From contig JAVHNS010000009.1 in assembly GCA_036872755.1 (NCBI GenBank), forward strand, positions 1,798,001 to 1,862,000: a stretch of DNA of 64,000 bases, in the 5' to 3' direction. Both the position numbers and the translations under genes were made by a program. This DNA comes from Orbilia blumenaviensis (taxonomy: Eukaryota > Ascomycota > Orbiliomycetes > Orbiliales > Orbiliaceae). This document shows positions 1 to 14,026 of the stretch, piece after piece. The notes beneath the pieces are model-generated. The model worked only from the letters and a program-made list of their open reading frames with translations, did no database searches and was not told where the DNA came from. Every line of letters starts with the position of its first letter. Within the stretch, counting starts at the first letter, position 1.

Positions 1-12
1 ACGAAAACAAAC

Positions 13-2899
13 ATGTGGGACCACTCGGACCTCCAATTGCTAAACTCTAGCCCTGCAGCTTCCGCCTCTGTCGCCGTCGTCGATACCAATGAGAAAACTC
101 CCCTCCATCGCGTCCATTGTGGGGGCAGCGTCCTCGCGATCACTGTGTCGTCCGACCACATCTATGCCGGCACCCAGGGCGGCGAGATCATGGTATGTAC
201 CTGCTTACATATATTGCACAACCCTGGGTCTTGGCATTTTCTATTACTCATCACGAATCGTAAATTAATCGTAAATTCGATAGGTCTTCTCTTTCGATAC
301 TTATGAGCATGTACGAGACCTGAGAGGCCACTCCGGTTGTATCCTTGCTTTGGTGCTTTCTCAAGACGAGAGTCTTCTCCTTAGCAGCGCCGGCGATGCT
401 ATCATCAACGTAAATCTATACTCAATTCTGCAATTTTTAGCATTAAGACAACTGACATAGATAATAGATTTGGCAAACGAAAACTTTCGAGAACGTCCAC
501 CGTATATACTCTACATTCGACATTGGCGACATCTTCTGCGTAGCCTATTCCTCGAAACTGTCATCCCTCTACCTTGGCGCCCAGAACACTTCGATTCAAT
601 GGTACGACTTCCGATCAACTGATAAACGACCTCGTGCATCCTTGAAATCGCATCCATCGAGGCGGTCCCACCGATTCTTTGATTCCAAAGGACCCGGTGG
701 GTCTGTATCTCCCCAGCCGCCTGTTGACTCCTCGGACGTGCTCGAATCATGCCATGAATCGCGGCTGGTCGAAATCGACCCCTTGAACATCGTTCAATAT
801 GCTCACTTTGGATACGTATATTGCATGTTATTGCTGCAATCGTTCACAAAAGAAGGCGAGGAAATACTGGTATCAGGTGGCGGTGACGGTTCGATAAAAA
901 TATGGGAAATTGATTCAGCAACATCGGCTATCAAGGCCGAGAAGTCTAAGTCGCTGTCATCGGGGGATAGCGGTGTGTTGTGCATGGCCACGAGGGACCA
1001 GTTCTTGTACTGCGGCCTGACGGATGGTGAGATCAGTATCTGGGACCTGGACAGCCAGTCCTTAATACGAAGTATCAGAGGCCATCAAGACGATGTTCTA
1101 ACCATGACGGTCAGAGACAATTGTATTTGGAGTGGGAGTGCCAGCGGATATGTTAGGGTAGGTGTCACCTTCTTTCTTTTACTTCATTAAACTCTCTAAC
1201 GACCGTAGAAATGGAGTCAACGCTTCGAGTTACTTGGGCGGTGGAAGGCGCATGACGGCCTCATTCTCACATCTGATCTCAAGTCGGTTAAGGGCAGGGA
1301 CCTCTATCTCTCAGGCGGAAATGACGACTGCATAGCCGTCTGGGATGTCTCATGTCATGAAGACGACCTCCGATCTGCCTACAAAACTACCGAAGGTGAG
1401 ATCTTATAGTCCACTTTTACTCCTGGACCTATGCTAACGGTCATAGATGAGCTTCTGTCCACACTGCGAAAGCTGGTTAGCTACCGCACTGTCGCCAATG
1501 ACCCCAAGTTTAGCGAGGACTGTCGTCAAGGTGCTTCACTTCTCAAATCTATATTCCGCCAGTTTGGTGCCCAGTCCTTCCTTATCCCAACCGATAACCA
1601 AAATCCGATCGTATTTGGCCGTTTCACACCACCAGAGACACCAGGGGTTGAATCTAACAGGCAAACAATCCTCTTCTATGGCCACTATGATGTCATCTCT
1701 GCTGGCGAGGAAACACAGAACAGCCAGTGGATCACAGAACCCTTCGAAATGACGGGTATGAACTCGTACCTCTATGGACGAGGTGTCTCTGACAATAAAG
1801 GCCCGGTCCTAGCCGCGATGTTTGCTGCCGGTGAGCTCGCTCAAAACAACCAGCTCACGTGCAACATTGTTTTCCTCATAGAGGGCGAGGAGGAGTCTGG
1901 AAGCCGTGGTTTCAAGGAAGCAGTCAAGAAGTACAAGGACTTTATCGGCCCGATAGATTGGATTCTTCTCGCGAACAGCTACTGGCTAGACGACGAAGCG
2001 CCTTGCGTGACATACGGTCTTCGCGGTGTCGTTCATGCAAGCGTTGAAATCCAGTCCGATAGGCCCGACCTCCACAGTGGTGTAGATGGAAGTCGTGAAA
2101 GCCGAGAACCCGTGATCGATATGGTCAACCTTCTCGCCAAACTTACTAGCGATGGGGGCAAAATCATGATCCCTGGGTTCCACGAGATGGTTCGAGCGAT
2201 CACACCGGCTGAAGAGGCGATGTATACTGAGATCGAGAATGAATTCTCAAAACGGCTTTTTAGAGGGTCTATCCCTTCTGGCCGATTGCGAGAGCATTTA
2301 ATGTCGAGATGGCGGTATCCGTCGCTTACAATACATAGGGTAAACGTCTCTGGTCCTACGAACGCGACCATTATTCCGCGGTCTGCATCTGCAGCGATCT
2401 CGTTGAGAATAGTACCGGACCAAAAGCTATCGACTGTGATCGATAATCTAACTTCCTTCCTTGACAACCAATTCTCGACGTTTTTGTCGCCGAATCAACT
2501 AAAGATCAGTATAGACCATGTCTCTGAATGGTGGCTGGGTGATCCCATGAATAAAGCGTTTAGAACATTGGCAAGAGTGGTAGAGGAGGTGTGGGAGAAG
2601 AAGCCGCTGTTTATAAGAGAGGGAGGAAGTATCCCTGCTGTCAGGTTTTTGGAAATGGAGTTCGGAGCGAGTGCGGCGCATTTACCGTGTGGCCAGGCTA
2701 GCGACGCGGCGCATTTGGATAACGAGAGAATGAGAGTTGCGAATTTGTACAAGGTGAGTTTTCATTTTACTATTTTTATCTCATGGGGTTTTTGGACAGA
2801 GGCTAACGAGAATTTGGGGGGGGGTCATAGAGCAAGAGTATTATGAAAAAAGTATTTAGGGAATTGCCTTTGGATGATGGGGATGAAGTCGTTGTTTGA
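13..2899 (+). CDS. DUG2: Dug2-like WD40 + M20 metallopeptidase (glutathione degradation)
   Basis: Six exons: 13-192, 284-409, 468-1157, 1209-1395, 1447-2753, 2831-2899; 852 aa, close to yeast Dug2 (about 880). The N-terminal half is WD40-like (GHSGCILAL, SGGGDGSIKIWE, GLTDGEISIWD, GRWKAHDG, LSGGNDDCIAVWD). The C-terminal half is an M20 peptidase with FYGHYDVISA, YGRGVSDNKGP (metal-bridging Asp) and FLIEGEEESGS. In yeast Dug2 pairs with the amidotransferase-like Dug3 to cleave the gamma-glutamyl bond of cytosolic glutathione, and this architecture is specific to that protein. The ATG at 13 is the first in frame, but the window begins only 12 nt upstream, so an earlier start or upstream exon cannot be excluded. 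The last intron (2754-2830) carries a G-run before its acceptor. No neighbour suggests an operon-like role. Confidence 0.9.
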
Positions 2900-4450
2900 A
2901 GTTTGGATAGCTTTTGGGATACTTGGGGTTTGGGAATGTTGTAAGGGTTGGTGTAATCATAATATTTATCATTTTTATGGCATATAGACTTCTTTTTTGG
3001 TATTTAATCACCTTGCTACCGAAGCATCATATATTACGAGACTCGTATTTGTCTAATTGGACCGCTTCGTGGAGGCTGGTTAACGAGACTATGTATGATA
3101 TCATTTTTTTTTTTTTTGGGGGGGGGGGGGTTTTCCGACCTTTTATTTACGCTTTTTATGGTTTGACGGTTTTCAAGTCTGATTTATACTATGAAAACTT
3201 TTGTGAGAGTAGTAGGTATACCGGTAGTACCGGTGTCTAGTACCAAGACTAGGCTCTTCTCGATTATGAGAAAAGTTTCATCATGGACCTTGTTACGTGA
3301 TACCACCGGGTCTTTCTGGTAGGCTTGGGAAATGACTGGGGGGCTCTTAAATTGCCTAGGGATTAACTATCACCCTCGATGATAGCCAATTGTCCCGTGT
3401 CCACACCTTGATAACTAAATGATTAATTTCCATCGTCCAAACGGCCTCTTAAACTGCTTGATTTTGCCTACGATATAAAGCTGTCTATACATCCATACAT
3501 AAGTATATTGTAGTATTTCCTGTTAGGAATCAGCGATAAATCTCCCTGATCCCTAACCATATTATGCAAAAAGTCTCCAGCCTCTCTTCTATGAGTGCTA
3601 ATCATCCTTGTTCTGTCATTTTCAACTGCTATGGTTGCTCAATAGATACCTGCAGATATCCGGATACCTAACTAGGTACCTAGTTACTAACGGTACCATA
3701 TGAGGTTTTGGTAAACTTAGGAGCTAACTTGAGGATATCTAATCTGACTTGAGAAATTATTGTTTCTTTACCCATATACGTATCGAGTCGACCTGAACTA
3801 GAAATCCCTCTAATAAGTCTACTGCTCCCCTTAGGGTACACCGAATATCTAGGAGGGTTTTCCCTCTTCGCGAAGCTTGCCGTCACTGTATATTCAAAAT
3901 GTTAGGTAATTTTATCTTATGATATTCAGACATACAATTTACATTAATATTTATAACACAAATCTTTCCACTACCAACCAATCAACCTACTAACCTGCTT
4001 ATAAAACCACCAACTACCGAGGTAACCAACATATCTCTGAAACTACCTAATAACCAGCCTATCTATAAGAATACAGCCAGCTGATTAAAAATACTGTTGG
4101 CTACTCTCTCCAAAATCAGGCCCCCTTGATCTAGTTGAACATAACAAAAATACATCCTAACACATTCTTGCGAAGATGTAAGAAGTCCAAATATAGGAAG
4201 CAAATATATTTTTCCTAAGGTTTAACTATAGACGATCTGCTAAACGTAGTCAGAAGGATTCTCCTTGTTTTGTACCAGACTAGTCTTAAGGGTCATGTTG
4301 GATTTTCGGCCTAGCTAGGTTGCTTACGTATACGCCTAGTCGTTTGAGCGGCCATGGTACTATATGGCCGTTAGTCGCTGGCTTGCCGTCCCCGGCTAAT
4401 CGACCCGTGTTTGTGACATATTTTCGCTCGTTTCGCTTGGGGGCTTACTC
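2900..4450. other. Intergenic stretch between DUG2 3' end and the NLR 3' end
   Basis: This lies between two convergent genes. It contains a T-run followed by a G-run near 3106-3131 and a short palindrome-like GGCCAT/ATGGCC around 4350-4370. Small open frames (for example 3680-3886) start at non-conserved positions and show no recognisable domain. I see no RNA gene or mobile element. Confidence 0.6.
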
Positions 4451-7400
4451 CTAAAACTCGGCCAACATATGTCGCGGCCGTATATTCGTTCCATCAACGT
4501 TCTCGCTTGGTTGAATAAGCTCGTCGATCGCTGACAAAAGCTTTTCGTGGTCAATGCTAAATATTCGGATTTTTTTTCTGCCGTCAAGTCTTTTGAAACT
4601 AATGACCATTTGTCCTGTACGCGTGATGTTATGTACCTCAATTTCGCGTTGGTGGTAATTGGTCTTGAGCGGAAATAAGTGGTATGGCCCATAGCAAAGC
4701 CATCCGTCACGAAACCCAATACACTCGAAATCTGTAGAGGCGATATCTCGACATTTCGATGACCATCTGGGGGTGAGTTTGGTCTGGCTTTGTAAATTAG
4801 TCCCCATTAATTGGCCTTGTTTAATCTGAGTCTGACCATAACTCGTCATTAAATATGTGTCGGCTTCGAAGAATTGCAAGCATGTAATAGGATTATGGCC
4901 ACGATATAGACTTCCAACAACTGGTATCCGCCCCAAACTAATCTTGTACGGCTTTTTGGTAAACATGTTACCCAGACCTTTGTGGAGAGCCCTCCTAAAC
5001 TTAGCTAGTGGCAGAACATCACATAGATAAAGTTTGCCACCGTACGTTGCCAGTGCGACCTGTTTGCCATCTGAAGAAAGAGCCAGAGAACTAAGATAAT
5101 TGCCAGAGTCAAACGTGGGGAATTGAATATCGATAATCAAGTGGACTTCTCCAGTTGATATATCCCATATTTCAATTTTTTGATACTCTCTACGATATGC
5201 ATATGGATATCCAGCTGCGATAGTCTTCCCGTCTAGCGATAAAGCCAAGAATATGGCTCCATCTAGAACTTCGAACTCGCTCTGGAGATCTCCAGTCTTC
5301 GTAGACCATAGGTTTATAGTCCCTCGGGTGTAACTTGCCGCGATCCTATCGCTGTTTGGCGAAAATATCAAAGTTTTAATGACTAGGTTGTCACCTGCCA
5401 TGCTCCATAGTGTTCTTTCCAGTTCTCCAGTTGTAGTATCCCATAGCCCAATATCCTGATATCCTGTTGCAATGTACTTATTATCGTGCGAGAGAGCTAT
5501 AATTTCGCAATTACTAGCAGTAAAACGACCGGCAAAGTTATCCGCATAAACTCCGTGAAGTACATCTGGGCCGCCATCGCAGGCCTGTTCTCTCAACCTC
5601 TGGCTTATCAAGGGGAGATTACTCAGCCACGCAGGGGTATTGGTAAGACATCTTACTTTTACAATGTCCGCTTCGGGATCGAAGGCTGTCACATATCCGT
5701 AGATACACAGTGGGGACCATTGGATTATTGAACCACCATGGTCAAGGAATACTGAAGCCCTGGATATAAAACTCGCCAATGTAAAGTATTTTGCTGCATC
5801 TAGGGAGCGATATACACCGGAAAGAGAATACCCCTAAAATACATGCAGTCAATACAGTAGATTTGTAGCCACTTGAAGGTCTAATGTTCTATGGGTGTCT
5901 GGATACTTACAGGTGCTGATTCTCTAAGACTTTTTAATTCATCTTTGACGAAAGAAATCTGGCTTAACGCAGATACGCATTCTAGCCATTGCAGTAATTT
6001 CGTTTGGAGAAATTTATCAGGGCCTGTTTCGTTACCGAAAGGGTGTTCAGCCTCGAAGTCTGCTGGGGTTAATTCTCCCTCGACCACCGATTTTGCAAGG
6101 TGGTGGATCCAGAGCGTAGCCGCATAATCTATACCCATTAGCGGCGTATGGGCACTTTGATATGGTGGCTTGGAATTGTAGCTCTGTACATTGGCGATAT
6201 TGAACTTAAGTGTCCGCGCCAGGTACGACAGTAGATTTAGAAGAATTTCTCCATGTCTAGAGTGTAAGATTGCCTGTCCGTCTTCACCAGCTAAATAATC
6301 TCGAGCTGACTGGTGAACAAATTCAATAGCAGCGCTTGGCTGAAAATCGGCAAATTCCTCGTCGCTCTTTCGCCGCAGGTTGACAAAGGAACTACACTGG
6401 TCGAGTACAAGGGCTACAGTAACTTTCTCACCGGAAAAGTTTAAGCCCGTGAGACTCTCTAATTCCGCTACCAGTGGAGACCTGCGGGCCAATATCATCG
6501 TACTCAGAAGCCGCATACATCCTTCCGCAATGGCTGGATCACTTGAGCCGAGTTGAGTAAGAGCCCGCTTATAAAAAGGGTGCAAGCCTTTGGGCATGTC
6601 TTCAATAGTAGTTAAGGCATTCTCTGGGGAAACACGGTTCAGACTCTTACAGACCAAGCTCACCCACATGTATGTGTTCTCAGCCTTTTTCAAGAGTTGC
6701 TCCTTGACTTTTGAGCGCAGGTCCAGTCCATAACCTTTCCGGTTGCCTAGTTCGACGACTTTGTGATCAATATAAGTTGCTATACCCGTGGAGATATGCT
6801 GAGAGTTGAGCTCAAGGCTCACTAATAATTGGTCCAACCCACATAGTAGTTCCTGTCGAGCGGCGTCTAGTGGGCGGCTTGTTAAAAGCCATTTGATCTT
6901 CGAAGGGTGATCAAGCCCTGTTCGAACAAGAATTCTTAGAAATTCGGCCATATTGTCCCCCCGGCATTCATCGAGAGCATCCACAATTATATATATGTGT
7001 GGACATTCTGAACGGCCTAAAATTTCTAGAAGAATACCCCAAAGCATTTCCCACTCAGGCGCACCTTCACATTTAAGGAAACGTCGATTTTTTGCGTCCC
7101 AGTGTTGATTTAATACTCTGATGGCATCCTTCTGCTGCTTGATAAAACTCAGTATCAAACCTTTTACGATTGCTTCAACGGTATTGAGCTCATAGTTGGC
7201 GTCCTGGCAGAAAAAATAGGCTACGGTCGCATCGGTTGAACGGGAGAGTTCTTCGATAAGGCCAATTGACATCATGGTCTTCCCTTTACCCGCTCCTCCC
7301 TTGATCCAAAGGAGGCACACCTCATCTCCATCCTTCCAGCTCTTATATTTTGGATTGTCGAAAATCCAATTCATGGAATTGGAAATTAGTTTATCTTTGG

Positions 7401-8266
7401 TTGCTTTAAGGTGGATTTTGACGGCTAGAGTATCGGGGCATTTCAACGCGTGGAGGCAAGATTCATCTATCTCATGATTCCTATCGCTGGTAGTTCCGAC
7501 TAACACATTATGAAAATAATGAATATTATTAGCTCCTAGTCGGAATATTACCCTTTGAGAGCAACAAAAAATGTTTGGAATAAGAAGCGTTAATTAATTA
7601 ATCGCATGCCACCTTACCATGCTCGATATAATTGCCTTGAACTTCAATTTGCCGCGCCTGGTCCCTGAAATTGTTCTGCCTTGAGCCCTCCCCTTGAACA
7701 AAACTGTGGCTTCTTCCAGAGACATTCAATGTATAGCCACCCTCCTCAAATATATGATCAGGCAATGAAGGCTCCCATTGAGATACAGCCGCAATATGAG
7801 TTTTAAGCCCCATATTTGTTTCGACTACGGTTTCCTCTCCCGCCTCGGTCAGAATCTTAAAGTTTGCTAGGAGCTGAACAGACTCCAGGAGTTCTTTCAT
7901 TAATATTTCCACCTTGCTGCCCTTCCCCATAGTTTTGGCCGCCTTCCGATATCGCGCCAACCGAGTGGCGTTGTCATCAGGAATAACTTTCTCGAAGAGT
8001 TCTTTCAACTTCTGCCAATTGCGCTGACAATTATCGATCGTCTTTTCGATCGCGCCGTCAACTCTCTTTGCTTGATTTTTTTCCAGGTTAGACCTAGTTG
8101 TGTCGAGTATGTCGCTGATGATTTCGAGTTTGGGTTGCGCGAGACGAAATACTTTGGGGAGACCCTGTGCATCCGAAGCTGCCTCGAGGACTTTGTTTAT
8201 GCCATCGACAATGGCGATAATTGAGGAGGCTACCGCTGCCACGGCGATAAACTCGGCACCTGACAT
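4451..8266 (-). CDS. NLR-like STAND protein: SesA-type N domain, NACHT, WD40-like repeats
   Basis: Three exons (8266-7618, 7499-5911, 5833-4451), 1206 aa; both introns have canonical ends and keep phase. Residues 1 to about 180 look like the helical SesA/NACHT-N domain of fungal death-fold proteins (start MSGAEFIAVAAVASSIIAI). Residues about 180-215 are Gly/Gln/Asn-rich (QGEGSRQNN, QIEVQGNY) and resemble an amyloid signalling motif. NACHT follows, with Walker A GGAGKGKTM at about 284-292 and Walker B IYIIVDALDEC at about 385-395. The C-terminal 460 residues carry WD40-like blades (IGLWDTTTGEL, INLWSTKTGDL, IEIWDISTGEV). The family senses non-self ligands through its repeats and triggers regulated cell death. 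No frameshift or stop is seen, so the gene appears intact. Which ligand it senses cannot be told from sequence. Confidence 0.88.
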
Positions 8267-11200
8267 GATAGGCCAAAGGAAATTCGATTAAGTGTACCCA
8301 GTCTCTCGTATCTGTAGGTATCTATAACGTTGAATATTTTCGCATGCGCGCAAGCGTTGCGTTTTCTAAACATCTCCATAGTTCATATTTATAAGTTAAG
8401 CGCCACGAGTATATAATACCGGGAAATTAGATGAAGTTGCTCTCACGACGTACACTGTTGATAGCGGAATGGTAAAACCCGCGCTACTCTGTATATTTCC
8501 TTTTCTGCGTGGCAAAGTATCGGTCTGAGATACTTCTGCGGGCGTATTAGGTCGTTTAGATTTGCAAGACGCGCGAAATATTAGATGGTATATCGATTTT
8601 GGGGATTAAAATATTATAATTAGCTAAGATGTAGATTTGATAAAACAGAGGCCCGTCTAGCTGGCTGCTACATCTAGGAATGGGACCGGAAAGGAGTTTG
8701 AAATCCAGAAAGTGATCCGAAAATCCAGCAGTCCCCGTGTCCAAGCAGTTAGAGAGGGGTAATGTTATGAGTTGTCAAACGAAAGGGAAGGATTCATCTT
8801 TTCAAAGTTTCGACATCTTGGAAATTCGACAGCCTTGATCAAGGCTTTTTACTTGGGGCTGAAGTTTGCAGTGGGGGTTCTATAGTGGCAAGATCCAACC
8901 TGCAATGCAATGCAATACGACAAACCCTGCAGGATCTCAGCTCAGGCGCTTTCCCATTTCTCGCAGCATGCGGTTTCGGTATGCTGGACGGGATAGTAAT
9001 GTGTCTAGACGTCTAGCTATTGTTACTCATTTTCTGAGCAGTCTTTCGTAAGCAGAATTTGTTCGTAGTAGTTTGGTTGGGGTCGCCTTGCTTACAGATT
9101 TTGAATTAATATATAAAGATCGTATACATATATTTAACCTAGCTTTGAAGCGCAGCTAAAGCTATAAAGCAGTAGTGGATATCGGAAGGTGTAGACTGTA
9201 TAGTAAAATATATTTCACAATAGCGAAAATCCACTTAGCATCATGTATTCTTGATATAAAAACTAATATGGAAGAGGCGAACCCAGCGAATTAAATCGAA
9301 GATAGTAATGTTAACCAGGTACTTTTATTTCCAACAAAAACAAAGCAGAATAAGACGGAAAATAAAAATGGAATAAAATATGAAAATGGAAAGGTAAGGT
9401 CTATGACGGTCGCAGGGAGTTGTCATCTAAATCAGAAGCATCCAAGTCAAAATTTAGTGAAGTAAAGCGGGGAGAATTTAAAAAGCATGTTGATATGTAA
9501 TGGGGTACTGTCGTGGAGTGACGGGGTACTCAGCGTAGACGTATATATCATATGTATCGCGTAGGTCGCGCATCGCAGTGTTCAGACGTTTTTGTGACGG
9601 ATTTTATGAGAGAACTCGTCTAATTCGTAGGTTTGTCGTAGAATCGCCAGGACCGGCACAAATATCTCGATCTGTTAACCTTCCAGGTTCAAGGATTTGC
9701 CTTTATTATTAAAACGTCCTTCTAGTTATTCTATAGACCCTTGCAACAGGATTGTGCTGCTCCCCTGATCAGTGGTAACGGGTCATACATCTGTCGTAAA
9801 TAAAAGTGAAAGGTTTATAGTTATGGCAGATAGACGGGGTATCTGATGTCTGTTCCGAGCCTGAGGTTTTGCCCAGGTCCACATCCTCAACTTTAAGATT
9901 CGATGGCGCTATAGTTCCGTTCCCCTGCTTATATTCCTGAGGAACTAGAGCCTGGCTCCTGAGATCTCCCATTATAAGATCTCCCATCTCAGGTTTAGTT
10001 TCACCGATACATGGCCATGGTGTGCACATTGGCCATATACTAAGAACTCAAACTGGATTTCACCGCAGTGTTCAAGCCACAATTAGACTGTTGCGACGAA
10101 GTTGTACAAATGGCTGGAAATTACCACATAGTTGGAAATATTTTGTGGAAGGGTCTGATTAAAAGGGGAGTCTCTCAGTCCGGGGTTTCACCGAGCTAGT
10201 CGAAACGCTGGCCTACGCGCAACTATATGACATTTTCACCACTAATCATATATTAATATCTTGGTGGGGAAATAACGGCTGCATTAATGATTGAAACAAC
10301 GGAAAAATGGAGCTCGAGATTGTCTTTCTTTTAGCTGGCTTTGAATTGCAGGTTTCCGAGACGAAATTGATCCCGCATGTGTAGTTATCCCGTTCGAAAA
10401 CCTGTTTACCAATGTATACATTAATATAGTATATTTTGATGCTCGGTTGCATTGTTGTACCTATCTGATGATGGAACGCTATCCTATCAGAATCGCCATA
10501 CCTGTGGCGATGGACTGCTGGCTGGTCCGTGTTCTATTGATCGGTGTATAGGTATATAAGATATGTATTTATATACATAAGTGAAAATAGGGGCTATAAC
10601 AGGATCGGTTGATAGGTGTATTAATGTGGGCTGATGGGCCCTGACACCCCAATCGTTAATCGAAATAACCGATACAGCAGTAGACCCGCGCGCTAGGGGA
10701 ATTGGCCGCCTTCAACTCGGGGTGCGCACGAAAATGCGAGGCCCTGGTCATCATATGTAGGAAGCGAAAAACCAAGGGTTTAGGGGATATATATATGAAC
10801 AATTGCGCATTGCCCTCTGGTAAATGTACCCAAAATTTCCCGAGGAAAGCGATATTGCAATAGGGCGTTGCAAAGCTATGATTTTTACTGTGTTGTTTAC
10901 TAGTATACTAGGTAGTCGAAGGACCTTAAAACTGTATCCTTGAGTTGGCATAGTCGCATGGTTTGCATGGGAAGGTGACCTTGGGGTTGGGATTGGTGAA
11001 GTATGCGCAGATTATCATGGTGTCTAATTGTCCATCGACTGAATCGACAGAGGCAACCGTTAATACCAGTATATTAACCTACCAGGTTAGACTTGTTTAC
11101 GGGGTTTGAATCCTGTGGTCTTAGCAAATGTCGGCCTTTACGTGGACGCAGACTTCCGTCGAAGGGTGAACGGTTTGGTTTGTATTTCCATCCTAGCTCC

Positions 11201-12850
11201 GTGATACATAGACAGCTTGTGCATGCGCGTGCACGCGCCGAGGTGATTATAGCTTAGTGACAACCTTTCGATGATGGAAATAAAAAATAATTTCTAATAC
11301 AGACTTTTGATTCGATGACATGATGTGATGCTGATTCGGTGCCATAGCAAGTTGATGGGTTTTCCTTTTTTTGTAGAAATAGCCACCTGTTAAGGGATTG
11401 CTCGCCGAGAAAACTCGAAGGCGGAGAGGTTAACTAGTGAAGGGTTGAGCTTGTTGTATTTACGAAATTGTGCTGTGATTGGCTGGAAGCTGTTTTGTAT
11501 TCGCTAGTTGGCCCCACGTTTTGGGCCTCTGTTGGCAAAAGCTCGAATGCAACGAGTGTGCATATTTGTAAGGTATCCACAGTATAACTGTTGCTTCATG
11601 CACTAGCCAGCTACATAAGATGACAGAACAATGGCTCTTCGGAATCCTTCGGTAAATTCGGTAAGCGGGTAATAGGGGACCAGGTCATAGAAAGATTCGA
11701 AACTTAACGGTTGAAGCCTAACAAAAGATAATTTTTTTTTCTGGAATGAATAAAGAAGACGCAAAAATGGACGAGTGACAGCTGGGGAAACGATCACGAG
11801 ATTGCCCCCACAGTGCCAGTGCATAGTGAAGTGGCCGGGATCCGAGAGAACCCACCCCGAACGTCTTAGACTTGGATAATAGCGTGGAGCAAGATTCGTT
11901 TGTTCAACAATTTTTAGCGATTGGGGTAGATGCTTATTCCGATGCTGTCCTTTTACTGTCTTATCCTCCTGATCTTGTTCTCATATTTCTTTCTCCTCTT
12001 TTCTTCCCTTCCCCCCTTTTCTGCTTTGTTTTCTGTATTCATCTGCAAAGACTCTGGCGATTCCTGTTCTGTGGTTGGTCGTGACGTTCCTGAATTCCCC
12101 ACAAGGCGAACTAACATTCCACGCGGTTGCCCGTTTCGAAATCCGGATATCCTGCCGAAATCGTACAGCAATTTATCAGTGCTGAATTCTGCGCTACCCT
12201 ACGTATATTTGAGCCCTAACGAATATCGTCATATTACATCAACGACCTCGAAACAGCTCCAAAGGCAAACAGGATCCTAGGACGCGCTTAAGATCACAGC
12301 TTTAATTGTTTTTGTTTTTTTTTGTTGCAGCGCCTTGAAATTCTCCTCCAGTTTCTCTCTTCCGTCTTTTTCTGTCGGCCTATTTTTGTGAGTCGGGAAC
12401 CAGATAACATAAGCTAAATAAAAAATTAAATGAAAAAAATCAAATAAAAATAATTTCGTAAGTCGTTATCTTCCTTTTCGTATCTCTGCATTGATTTTGC
12501 GTCCATGTCGTTGCATTGCCGTCTTTTGCCTGTGTTTGCATGTCTGAGGGAGCGAATTGAAGAAGAGTGAGTGATGGTCTCCACTTCGGCCGTCGGCTCT
12601 TGCCCAGAATGCATGGATGGAATAATATTAATACCCCGCGAGACCCATCCATCTCGGAATCGTGGTTCCGAGAGTCTCCTATCATTTTGACAGACATGAC
12701 CTTCCTTGAATCCGTCATGATATGTCGATGTCTGTCCGGATAACCCATGCAATCAAACATGTCTTCAAAAGTCTTGTCCTTTTGCACAGCCTCCTCGTTC
12801 GACATCATGTCCAGACCGTTACTTGACCGGGGCTCGTATTTTCCATTTCG
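8267..12850. other. Gene-poor intergenic region
   Basis: Nearly 4.6 kb upstream of the NLR gene hold no open frame with a recognisable domain. The frames present are short (under 140 codons), overlap on opposite strands and show no splice logic. Runs of AT-rich sequence (around 9090-9400 and 10230-10600) alternate with ordinary sequence. I see no transposase, reverse transcriptase or terminal repeats. Confidence 0.5.
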
Positions 12851-14026
12851 CATTGCTTGCGTCTTCGGTCAGGTGCTTTCTGGCAGAAGTGAGCTCGAAC
12901 GGAGTTTTAGAGAACCGACGTCTTAGGTCCTCTTGCTTTTAGTGGTCCACGCTAGTGAATTAGGCAGGGAATTCGGCGCCCAATCACGGCTACTGTTGGG
13001 GACAAGGCTTGCCGGTCGTGCCATGGCTGCTGTGCAGATGCTGAAAAAGTTGTGTCTCCTTCTCGATGTCTTCGGTGCTGGTAGCACGCTGCTGCCTTTT
13101 CGTCGATAGAGAGAGATAGCTGTAGAGAGATTGGGTTTCGAAGGTGTTAGTTGATGATACTAACTAAATTGTATGCGTCAACCACCGTCCAACATCGCCA
13201 GCTTGGTATTTCTTGTATTGACATCGTCTATCAACCATCGCCTTCCCCATCAGACTCGTCCTGTCCAGCTGATTTTCTCCGTCTTGATTCCCACTGTCTT
13301 AGCTCTACTTTAAAGCCCTTGCCAGCCGGTGGTTGGGTCGGATTTTAGCGTCTTGTCACTCGTACGTTTTTGTTTCTTGGAACCCTTGTCCTCCACTAGC
13401 TTCTCGCCTCCCTCGGGCCCCAGATTACTACCACTTCACTCATCATCCTGCATGTTCTTCGTGTGCATTTACATGTACCTGGTACCTGCCTTGCTTCTCT
13501 GTTTCGTCTGGTTTGGTCGGTCTTTTGTAGCTGATTTTCGTCGACGTCCGTTTCTTGCCTTCAGGATATTCTCGGATTTCCCTCTTCAGCAGCAGCTTCC
13601 CCTTCAAATCGGCCCTTCCGCACCTTGTCCTTTTGGCCTGTCCATAAGAAGGGCACCTACGTAACTACACGTACTTACACCGCCTCTTTCCCGGCCAATC
13701 CCTCCAATCGATCGAAGCCGCTTACGAATCGGAGCTCGAGCTGCTTTTAATTCTTCCAAAGTTCCACTGCCACCTCCAGGCAAAAGAAGAGGACAGCATT
13801 AAAGGCCTTCTAACTTTTTTTTACATTCAGCAGAGTTCGTCGTTCCAGCACAGCTTCCCTTGTTTCAGCTGTTGGAAAGTCTGCCTGTTGAATAAATAGG
13901 TCTTTGAGTTTGCAGACCTCTTTGGAAAGGATCTTTTCTTTCTTTCTCTCTCCTTCTCCTTCTCTTCTTTCTTCTCTTCTCCTTATTGGAATTTCTTGAC
14001 GAACTCCTCGTCAGTTCGATAGCTTG
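12850..14026 (+). promoter_or_regulatory. Putative long pyrimidine-rich promoter/5' leader of the Ca2+/H+ exchanger gene
   Basis: The kilobase before the exchanger ATG (14027) is C+T-rich, with long CT tracts near 13920-13985 just upstream of the start. This composition is common in promoters and 5' UTRs of strongly expressed filamentous-fungal genes. Several short ATG frames (13151-13348, 13329-13664) lie here and could act as upstream ORFs if the transcript starts this early. The transcription start itself cannot be seen. Confidence 0.4.

Noticed and set aside
12426..12853. Minus-strand frames of 108 and 137 codons
   Set aside because: They overlap in two frames, have no recognisable domain and lie in the presumed exchanger promoter; chance frames are more likely.
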